A DNA stretch of 59,445 nucleotides, taken from NCBI GenBank assembly GCA_019163175.1, contig JAFLKN010000055.1:1-59445 (forward strand). Reading direction: 5' to 3'. The translations under genes were made by a program, and so were the position numbers. The notes below the pieces were generated by a model. That model did not search any database, had not been told where the DNA came from, and saw only the letters and a list, made by a program, of their open reading frames with translations. Shown here piece by piece: positions 54,101-59,445 of the stretch (positions within the stretch are counted from its first letter, which is position 1; every line of letters begins with the position of its first letter). The stretch is from Prolixibacteraceae bacterium (lineage in GTDB: Bacteria; Bacteroidota; Bacteroidia; Bacteroidales; Prolixibacteraceae).

Positions 54101-54233
54101 CAGCGGATTGCATTCATATGGCAAAGGTTCAGTCGATTCGGTTCACTGGTCGGTATTTGTTATCATTGGCGTCATTGCCGGAATCATGATAATTTCAAAT
54201 TTCAAACAAAAGAATCTGGAATTTGAAAATTGA
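51183..54233 (+). CDS. Cytochrome c assembly fusion CcsB(ResB)-CcsA
   Basis: A 1016-residue fusion of the two system II haem-handling proteins. The N-terminal half is ResB/CcsB-like, with membrane helices near 15-35, 50-68 and 80-100 and a long periplasmic region with FRGYKFFQSSYDQDEAGTVLSV-type sequence. A middle soluble segment (about 475-715) follows. The C-terminal part is CcsA with several helices, His residues in helix ends and the tryptophan-rich haem motif WGRYWGWDAKETWAL. It exports and ligates haem to CXnCH apocytochromes. Fused CcsBA is known in Bacteroidota and epsilonproteobacteria. It is the likely maturation factor for the cytochromes at 39792-41969. Confidence 0.9.
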   Translation: MKKLLNFLFSFPFMGFLLLVLAFSMAIATFVESSYGTEAAQGLIYKAFWFELILALLGLNLTVNFIRHKMYTRPRLAMGLFHISFIIIVIGAAITRYISFEGVMHIREGQSSDFILSSEDYLTIKNSNQTVSATVLLSELSYKGFDEKINVDGRSIRAKSIGFIKNATRNVVEDPAGSEMIDFVVSQGQGRENFVFAKGDKINFGNVLVGYEVPGANFQFFNRGADLFLVSDHQVEIRSMTGGEATIVEPNDTIAVETMQLYAFDGYLLLVKNFYQHASMSVAPDATGNASEDAVVLELTDGSKKQIVNVLGRHGQKGEPTLATVGNATLEITYGAEPIYLPFSLQLKDFQMEKYPGSDSPSSFASELVLNDRERNVSRNVRVFMNNTLNYRGYKFFQSSYDQDEAGTVLSVNADQLGTTVTYIGYLLLSLGMIWALFSKNSYFQLQIRRLKQYSKPAALVIFAFLALNTGSAMANSSELAGIPKIDQAVLDDFSKLWIQGPDGRIEPVSTLASELLRKVSRKSDFYGRSAEEVILGLHLYPELWRNVSLVKISDEQIKSDLGVTESRIPLTAFFDEKGNYKLIEKVKAAFNKMPAFRNMYEKEIINVDERVNICFMVVNGDMFSLFPGPSKENKWVAVGSAPVGLSSADSLFVNRGFQLLKESLNGTGQVNGRQILASIAAYQAKFGSSYLPTNTKKNVEIFYNSANPFKRVFPLYLLLGFSLLTILFVNIFRQKTIGTKVRIAFTALIGFGFLIHTAGLALRWYISGHAPWSNGYESMVYVAWASMLAGLIFGRKYPMVIGTSAMLAGIILFVAHLNWMNPEITHLVPVLNSYWLMIHVAIITASYGFIGTSAFIGLLVLILYCISNSQNAKNIKGLVLQLTAISEMSVTVGLYMLTIGTFLGGVWANESWGRYWGWDAKETWALITVVIYSFIAHMRLIPSLRGIYNYTIASVLGFSSVLMTYFGVNYYLSGLHSYGKGSVDSVHWSVFVIIGVIAGIMIISNFKQKNLEFEN

Positions 54234-54424
54234 GCATATGTCAGAAATTCACCTTTCTGAAAAACTACTGAGTTGACAGTTACAATTTACTGACATTCAA
54301 CACCTCCAACTATTTAAAGTTTATGAAGGTTTGAATGCCAGTGAATTTTGATTTTTTCTACTTCTTTCATAATTCAAATTAGTTTTATATTTAGTGACTT
54401 GTTCAATAACTAAACGATAAAACT

Positions 54425-56290
54425 ATGGCGACGGAGGTGAAAAGGACTTTCGATATTTTAGACTATTGTCTTCAAAATTTTCCTCGAAAAGATGCTTTAG
54501 GCGGGAAAGACAGCAAAGACTGGTACGTATACAGTACTGCCGAATACGTTGAAAAATCGCACCAATTTGCAATGGGTCTAATGGCTCTTGGGCTGAAAAA
54601 AGGAGACAAAGTAGCAACCGTAACAACCAACCGGCCCGAATGGAACTTTGCCGATATGGGCTTGGCTATGACCGGAATTGTCCATGTCCCGATTTATCCC
54701 ACCATCGGCGACGAAGAATACAGCTATATCCTCGAACATGCCGAAATTCATTTGCTGTTGGTTGGCGACCGTAAATTGTACGAAAAATTAAGTCCAATTG
54801 CCGCCAGTTTACCCGAAATTGCTCACATCTATACATTCGAAGAGGTAGCCGGAGCCCCTAATTTTGAAGAAATAATCGAATTAGGTAAATCGCATCAGGA
54901 AGAACTGAAAGAACAACTGGAGCAGATTAAGAAGGATGTTGATCCGGAAGATCTGGCCACAATCATATACACTTCAGGAACAACGGGAGTTCCAAAAGGA
55001 GTAATGCTTACCCATACCAACCTGGTATCGAATTTCGTAGCACATTCGAAAATGCACAATCTGGGCAAAGACCACCACGTTATTAGTTTTTTGCCACTGT
55101 GTCATGTCTACGAACGAAGCGTAAACTATCACTTTCAGTACAAAGGAATGGGTATTTATTACGTAGGAAATCTGGGTCAGATTGTTTCGGCAATCAAGGA
55201 AATCAAACCGCACATGTTTAATTCGGTTCCACGTTTGCTCGAACGTGTTTACGATGGATTTGTATCGAAAGGCAAAGAACTTACCGGATTGAAAAAAGTG
55301 ATTTATTTCTGGGCATTAAACCTTACCCGCCACTTCGAATACAACAAAAAATATAACCTTTTCCTGAAAATCAGGATTAAACTGGCCGACAAGCTTATCT
55401 ATTCGAAATGGAGAGAAGCGCTTGGCGGTAATATTGTTTATGTTGTTTCAGGAGGTGCTGCGCTTCAACCAAGGATTGCCCGAGTTTTGGGAATGGCCGG
55501 AATGCTGAACCTTGAAGGTTACGGACTGACAGAAACCTCACCCGTAATATCAGTAAACAACCCGAATTCGAAAGTAATGAAGATTGGAACTGTGGGCGAA
55601 GTTTTGCCCGGAGTTGAGGTGAAATTTGGAGAGGATGGCGAAATTCTGGTGAAAGGTCCCGGAGTGATGAAAGGCTATTACAAAGCACCGGATTTAACTG
55701 CCGAGGTAATTGATGAAGATGGCTGGTTTCATACCGGCGATATTGGCATACTAGACGAAGGCAAATACCTGAAAATTACCGACCGTAAAAAGGAAATGTT
55801 CAAGCTCTCTGGCGGTAAATACATTGCCCCGCAAATGATTGAGAATAAGATTAAAGGTTCGTTTTTCATCGAACAGGTGATGGTGATTGGCGCCAGCGAG
55901 AAGTTTGCCAGTGCACTGATTTCTCCAAACTTTGCTTATTTGCATGACTGGTGTAGCCAAAGGAGAATTCATTTTCAGGACAATGAAGATTTAATTCTTA
56001 AACCAGAAGTAATTGCCCAACTTCAAAAAGAGGTGGCTGCGATAAACAAAACCCTGGGCGAACACGAAGAAATCAAACGTTTCCGATTGGTGAGCGACGA
56101 ATGGACTCCGCAAAGTGGTGAGTTATCGCCAACCTTAAAGCTGAAACGAAACTATTTGGCAGCAAAATACAAATCGATTATCGACGAAATTTACTCTGTA
56201 TCAAAAAGCCAGACCGCCGGCCGACCCAGACTTCCCAAAATAAACCTGAATTTCGACATCAACGAGTTTATAAAAAGGTTGAAGCTGTAA
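54425..56290 (+). CDS. Long-chain acyl-CoA synthetase (AMP-forming)
   Basis: A 621-residue adenylate-forming enzyme of the FAA1/COG1022 group. Motifs are ATIIYTSGTTGVPKGVMLTH (P-loop-like A3), FLPLCHVYERSVNY, LEGYGLTETSPVISVNNP (A5), GWFHTGDIGILDEGKYLKITDRKKEMFKLSGGKYI (A7/A8) and LSPTLKLKRNYL with the catalytic Lys. It activates fatty acids to acyl-CoA. There is no signal peptide or membrane helix. It stands alone and ends at a terminator followed by a repeat array. Confidence 0.93.
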   Translation: MATEVKRTFDILDYCLQNFPRKDALGGKDSKDWYVYSTAEYVEKSHQFAMGLMALGLKKGDKVATVTTNRPEWNFADMGLAMTGIVHVPIYPTIGDEEYSYILEHAEIHLLLVGDRKLYEKLSPIAASLPEIAHIYTFEEVAGAPNFEEIIELGKSHQEELKEQLEQIKKDVDPEDLATIIYTSGTTGVPKGVMLTHTNLVSNFVAHSKMHNLGKDHHVISFLPLCHVYERSVNYHFQYKGMGIYYVGNLGQIVSAIKEIKPHMFNSVPRLLERVYDGFVSKGKELTGLKKVIYFWALNLTRHFEYNKKYNLFLKIRIKLADKLIYSKWREALGGNIVYVVSGGAALQPRIARVLGMAGMLNLEGYGLTETSPVISVNNPNSKVMKIGTVGEVLPGVEVKFGEDGEILVKGPGVMKGYYKAPDLTAEVIDEDGWFHTGDIGILDEGKYLKITDRKKEMFKLSGGKYIAPQMIENKIKGSFFIEQVMVIGASEKFASALISPNFAYLHDWCSQRRIHFQDNEDLILKPEVIAQLQKEVAAINKTLGEHEEIKRFRLVSDEWTPQSGELSPTLKLKRNYLAAKYKSIIDEIYSVSKSQTAGRPRLPKINLNFDINEFIKRLKL

Positions 56291-56316
56291 AATCAAAATA
56301 CGGCTTAATCATATTG

Positions 56317-56360
56317 AATACCCGAAAACTATTTACACATCGTTTTCGGGTATTCTGTTT
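56317..56360 (+). terminator. Terminator of the acyl-CoA synthetase gene
   Basis: AATACCCGAAAAC and GTTTTCGGGTATT form a perfect 13-bp stem with a 12-nt loop, followed by CTGTTTTG. The T tract is interrupted but the stem is strong. Confidence 0.8.
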
Positions 56361-56375
56361 TGTAAAAAACACCAG

Positions 56376-56510
56376 CATGTTTAACATGACAACCATTTCT
56401 GCAAACATGCTGTGAAAAACTTAACCATGATTGCCATATTTAGCAACATGACACCTTCCAAACCAACATGACAGCGAAAAACGGAACAAGGCGAGTAAAA
56501 ATGGACGATT
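56376..56510. repeat. Degenerate intergenic array of 20-21-bp units
   Basis: An AACATGAC-like core recurs with its C at 56385, 56406, 56426, 56447, 56467, 56487 (AACAAGGC) and 56506 (decayed), steps of 19-21 bp. Examples are AACATGACACCTTCCAAACC and AACATGACAGCGAAAAACGG. All frames contain stops. Read on the minus strand one unit contains GTTTGGAAGG, close to the GTTTGGAAGA unit of the 5945-6236 array. It fills the space after the acyl-CoA synthetase terminator. Confidence 0.75.
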
Positions 56511-56527
56511 CAGCAGCAGCTATATGA

Positions 56528-56564
56528 TTATCCCCGAAAGGGTTTAGAACCCTTTCGGGGATAA
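56528..56564. repeat. Perfect 17-bp-arm palindrome
   Basis: TTATCCCCGAAAGGGTT, spacer TAG, AACCCTTTCGGGGATAA. No mismatch in 17 pairs and no T tract. It lies in a 507-bp intergenic region after the repeat array and before the promoter of the VOC gene. It looks like a dispersed REP or MITE-type unit rather than a terminator. Confidence 0.8.
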
Positions 56565-56680
56565 CAGAGCATAAAATAAAGCTGCTTAACAGGCGCGAAA
56601 GCTCAGAAAAGTGGTTTATATTTGGTTATATTTATTAGTTAGCAACCATATTAAAATGACAACAGCAATCGCATATATAT

Positions 56681-56708
56681 TTGAATACCGAATTATTCCA
56701 TATGTTTG
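56681..56708 (+). promoter_or_regulatory. Candidate promoter of the VOC-DUF1801 pair
   Basis: TTG (56681-56683), a 17-bp spacer and TATGTTTG (56701-56708) match the Bacteroidota form, giving a leader of about 83 nt. Confidence 0.5.
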
Positions 56709-56797
56709 GTAATGTTTTTAAGGTTTAAAGCACTCCCGCCAATAATCCGAATCAAACATTTCTTCGATCCTGTTTGTTACTTCCTGAAAATATAACT

Positions 56798-57262
56798 ATG
56801 AAAACATCACACATTTATCCGGGAGCACACACTTTAAACACGTACATTACCATTAAGGATTGCAGTGCAGCAATCGAGTTTTACAAAAAAGCCTTTGGGG
56901 CAAAAGAATGTGGCCGTTTACTGATGCCTAATGGCCTGATTGGTCATGCTGAAGTTGAGATTGAAGGTTCGTTACTGATGATGGCCGACGAAAATATTGA
57001 ATGGGGAAATGTAAGTCCACAAACCATTGGTGGAAATCCGATGTCTTTTGGACTGTATGTACAAGATGTAGATGCGGCATTTCGGAAAGCCATTGATGCC
57101 GGTGCAACTGAGGTAATGCCTGTTGCCGATATGTTCTACGGCGACCGCGTAGGTCAAATCATGGATCCGTTTGGGTATAAGTGGATGATTACCACCCACC
57201 AGGAAGATGTAAGTTTTGAAGAGATGCAAAAACGATCGGATCAAATGTTTTCCGGGCAATAA
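56798..57262 (+). CDS. VOC-family (PhnB/glyoxalase-like) protein
   Basis: About 154 residues from the ATG at 56798; an earlier in-frame ATG adds 8 unconserved residues. It has paired beta-alpha-beta-beta-beta modules with TYITIKDCSAAIEFYKKAFGAKE, GHAEVEIEGSLLMMADE, FGLYVQDVDAAFRKAIDAGA and FYGDRVGQIMDPFGYKWMITTH, the PhnB-type pattern. Whether it binds a metal and acts as an enzyme is unknown. It is followed 13 bp later by a DUF1801 gene. Confidence 0.88.
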   Translation: MKTSHIYPGAHTLNTYITIKDCSAAIEFYKKAFGAKECGRLLMPNGLIGHAEVEIEGSLLMMADENIEWGNVSPQTIGGNPMSFGLYVQDVDAAFRKAIDAGATEVMPVADMFYGDRVGQIMDPFGYKWMITTHQEDVSFEEMQKRSDQMFSGQ

Positions 57263-57275
57263 ATAAAATATCCAA

Positions 57276-57650
57276 ATGAACCCGAACGCTCCATCCACCA
57301 CAGACGAGTATATCGCAAGCTTTCCGGACGATATACAACTGATCTTGAATAAAGTCAGGGCAACGATCAGGCAGGCAGCGCCTGATGCAGAAGAATCCAT
57401 TGGCTATGGAATGCCGGCTTATAAATTAAAAGGGAAACCGCTGGTCTATTTTGCCGGATATAAAGGCCACGTCGGATTTTATGCTACTCCCTCCGGACAT
57501 ACCGAATTTGCCAAAGAACTATCCAAATACAAGCAAGGAAAAGGTTCTGTCCAGTTTCCACTCGACCAGCCAATCCCGTATGACCTCATCGCCCAAATTG
57601 TAGAGTTTCGTGTAATCGAAAATCTGGAAAAGGGAAAGAAGAAGAAATAG
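57276..57650 (+). CDS. DUF1801 (YdhG-like) protein
   Basis: A 124-residue protein with the DUF1801 pattern: TTDEYIASFPDDIQLILNKVRATIRQAAPDAEE, YGMPAYKLKGKPLVYFAGYKGHVGFY and YKQGKGSVQFPLDQPIPYDLI. The fold resembles frataxin-like and iron-chaperone-related proteins, but the function is unproven. It is the second gene of the VOC pair and ends at a strong hairpin. Confidence 0.88.
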   Translation: MNPNAPSTTDEYIASFPDDIQLILNKVRATIRQAAPDAEESIGYGMPAYKLKGKPLVYFAGYKGHVGFYATPSGHTEFAKELSKYKQGKGSVQFPLDQPIPYDLIAQIVEFRVIENLEKGKKKK

Positions 57651-57662
57651 TTCTAAAACAAA

Positions 57663-57710
57663 AAGTTCCAAATTTCAGGTTGAATCAACCTGAAATTTGG
57701 AACTTGAAAC
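57663..57710. terminator. Long bidirectional terminator
   Basis: AAGTTCCAAATTTCAGGTTG and CAACCTGAAATTTGGAACTT form a perfect 20-bp stem with an AAT loop, with A-rich sequence on the left and a partial extra copy (AACTTGGAACTTTTT) on the right. It separates the convergent DUF1801 and helicase genes. Confidence 0.85.
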
Positions 57711-57725
57711 TTGGAACTTTTTATT

Positions 57726-59445
57726 TTAGTTTCTTCTGCGTCTTGGACGGTCGCCACGGTCGTTAAAACCACCTTCACGGCGACCTTCGCGGTAACCACC
57801 TCCGCCACGGTATCCACCGCCACCACTGCGGCTTTCACTGCGGAACGATCCACCACCTTCACTACTGGCTTCCTGTCCTGCAGTCGATTCAACCCGACCA
57901 ATGTTAATCACATGACCTTCAATCACTACATTATTCAGCGCTTTAACTAAATCGCGCTCGAAGTTGCTGTCAATCTCGAAGAATGAGAATTTACGCTGAA
58001 TATCAATCTTGCCAATTTCGATGTTACGTCGGCCCGAATATTCGTTAATCATGCCGATCAGACCCGAAGCATTCAGGTTCTGTTTTTTTCCGGCATTAAT
58101 AAACAGTTTGGTGAATTGCAGACGATCGCCACCACGTTCGTTGCGCGAAGCAAACTGATCGCGTGGAAGCTCTGATTTGATATTCAGATCGCGTGCATTT
58201 TTATAGTAAGCGAGTAATTCGTTGAATTCAAGTGATACAAAGTGTTTCACAATATCGCTGGTCGACATTCCTTCGAATTTTTCCAAAATCTGGGGAAGAT
58301 AATTTCCGATCTGCGATTCGTTAATCTCTACATTTTGAACACGGTCGATAAGATGGAACAATTGTTTTTCGCAAATTTCGTCTCCTCCGGGAACCATTTT
58401 CCGTTCGAACTTCTTACGCGAAAGTTTTTCGATCTGCTTTAAACGACCGGTTTCTTTCATGTTTATGATGGTAACCGAAATTCCGCTTTTGCCAGCTCTT
58501 CCAGTACGTCCGCTTCGGTGAATATATACTTCCGGATCGTCAGGCATCGAATAGTTGATCACATGGCTCAATTCAGTTACGTCCAATCCACGTGCTGCCA
58601 CATCGGTAGCAATAAGCATTTGCAACTGTTTCGAGCGAAAACGGGCCATTACCTGGTCGCGCTGAGCCTGCGAAAGGTCGCCATGCAAAGCATCAGCATT
58701 GTAACCGTCGGCCATAAATTGCTCGGCCACTTCGCGGGTTTCCATTCGGGTCCGGCAAAACACAATGGCATAACAATCAGGATAATTGTCGGCAATACGT
58801 TTCAGCGTTGCATATTTATCTTTGGCATGAACCACATAATAGTGGTGCTCTACGTTTTCGGCTCCGGCGTTGCGCTTTCCAACCGACATTTCCAGCGCAT
58901 TGTTCAGGTATTTCGATTTAATTTCTGAAATACCCAAAGGCATGGTAGCCGAGAAAAGCAAAGTTTGTTTCTCTGCGGGAGTAGTTGATAAAATCGCATC
59001 CAGTTCTTCTTTGAAACCCATGGTCAGCATTTCGTCGGCTTCGTCTAAAATCAGCCAGCGAATGGCTGAGATGTTTAGGATTTTCCGGCGAATTAAGTCA
59101 TGAACACGGCCGGGAGTGCCTACAACAATCTGTCCTCCTGATTTTAATTCCCTGATTTGTTTGGTAATATCGGCACCGCCATAAACTGCAATGCTTTTAA
59201 AACCTGGAATAAACTTGGAAAAATTGTCGAGGTCGCGTGTGATTTGCAAACACAACTCGCGGGTTGGGCATAGAATTAGCGACTGTACCTCTTTGACCTG
59301 CATTGAGATATTGTTAATAACGGGCAGTCCGAATGCAGCAGTTTTACCTGTACCGGTTTGTGCTAAAGCCACTAAATCCTGGGTTGATGTAATCAGGTGA
59401 GAAATGGTTACTTCCTGAATAGGCGTAGGGTTAACGAACCCCATT
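57726..59445 (-). CDS. DEAD-box RNA helicase, 5'-truncated by the window edge
   Basis: 572 residues are visible and the N-terminus lies beyond the right edge. The Met at 59444 belongs to the Q-motif region GFVNPTPIQE and is internal. Motifs run in order: AQTGTGKTAAF (I), PTRELCLQI (Ia), TPGRVHDL (Ib), DEADEML (II), SATMP (III), FCRTRMET (IV), ATDVAARGLDV (V) and HRSGRTGRAG (VI). A DbpA-type RNA-binding domain follows at about 435-510, then an RGG/Gly-Arg-rich tail (GGGGYRGGGGYREGRREGG...RPRRRRN). This is the DeaD/CsdA-like architecture used in ribosome assembly and cold adaptation. Confidence 0.95.
   Translation of the reverse strand, partial: MGFVNPTPIQEVTISHLITSTQDLVALAQTGTGKTAAFGLPVINNISMQVKEVQSLILCPTRELCLQITRDLDNFSKFIPGFKSIAVYGGADITKQIRELKSGGQIVVGTPGRVHDLIRRKILNISAIRWLILDEADEMLTMGFKEELDAILSTTPAEKQTLLFSATMPLGISEIKSKYLNNALEMSVGKRNAGAENVEHHYYVVHAKDKYATLKRIADNYPDCYAIVFCRTRMETREVAEQFMADGYNADALHGDLSQAQRDQVMARFRSKQLQMLIATDVAARGLDVTELSHVINYSMPDDPEVYIHRSGRTGRAGKSGISVTIINMKETGRLKQIEKLSRKKFERKMVPGGDEICEKQLFHLIDRVQNVEINESQIGNYLPQILEKFEGMSTSDIVKHFVSLEFNELLAYYKNARDLNIKSELPRDQFASRNERGGDRLQFTKLFINAGKKQNLNASGLIGMINEYSGRRNIEIGKIDIQRKFSFFEIDSNFERDLVKALNNVVIEGHVINIGRVESTAGQEASSEGGGSFRSESRSGGGGYRGGGGYREGRREGGFNDRGDRPRRRRN

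Noticed and set aside
56376-56510. CRISPR or protein-repeat interpretation of the second array
   Set aside because: There are no spacers between units and every reading frame has stops; the period is 20-21 bp rather than a multiple of three.
57663-57710. Mobile inverted repeat
   Set aside because: Although the 20-bp stem is unusually long, it lies exactly between convergent gene ends with A/T runs on both sides, so a bidirectional terminator is the simpler reading.

Overview
The window is a stretch of chromosome from a member of the Bacteroidota, most likely a Bacteroidales or Marinilabiliales relative. The indicators are phylum-specific. There is a giant surface protein with SprB-type repeats and a type IX secretion C-terminal sorting domain, the type IX factor PorT, a lipid-anchored BamA-like TamL, a DUF5777 outer-membrane barrel, a menaquinone methyltransferase, several promoters of the TTG-N17-20-TAnnTTTG form, and tRNA genes without encoded CCA. 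No phage, transposase, CRISPR array or rRNA is visible. Nearly all genes are ordinary housekeeping genes.

Layout. 1-2218 (minus strand): bS21, XerC and Hpf genes, then tRNA-Thr, tRNA-Tyr, tRNA-Gly and tRNA-Thr leading into tuf, the same order as the E. coli tufB operon. 2301-5885: an HhH membrane protein and two divergent class II aldolases of different subtypes. 5945-6236: a degenerate array with a period of about 21 bp. 6288-13831: TamL, an rRNA/tRNA methylase, then a minus-strand run of a PurL/PurM-like protein, UbiE, PorT and a COG2509 flavoprotein. 13941-19157: a dehydrogenase, an Ldh2-family enzyme, a glycosyltransferase, a LytS/LytTR two-component pair and a nitroreductase. 19253-25705: the 2150-residue adhesin, followed by about 1 kb without genes and gapA. 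27926-31031: glycosyltransferase, NUDIX, miaA and a pRiA4b ORF-3-like protein. 31357-38392: an ABC permease, Rel, a Fur-family protein, PurA and a D-threonine-aldolase-like enzyme.

38546-43881 is the most distinctive block. A Crp/Fnr regulator and a DUF2892 protein precede three lipoprotein c-type cytochromes (one, three and one haem sites), an outer-membrane barrel, a YceI protein and an OB-fold protein. Together they look like a cell-envelope electron-transfer module. The cytochrome c assembly fusion CcsB-CcsA at 51183-54233 could mature these cytochromes. The rest is a Zn-ribbon/Nif3/MerR/M23 operon, alaS, mtgA, an acyl-CoA synthetase, a second degenerate array with a period of 20-21 bp (56376-56510), a long palindrome, two small plus-strand genes and the 5'-truncated end of a DEAD-box helicase.

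The observations most worth following up are the two intergenic arrays of about 21 bp, each starting shortly after an intrinsic terminator, and the cytochrome/barrel cluster with its structured leader RNA. All functions are inferred from sequence reading alone; no database search was run.
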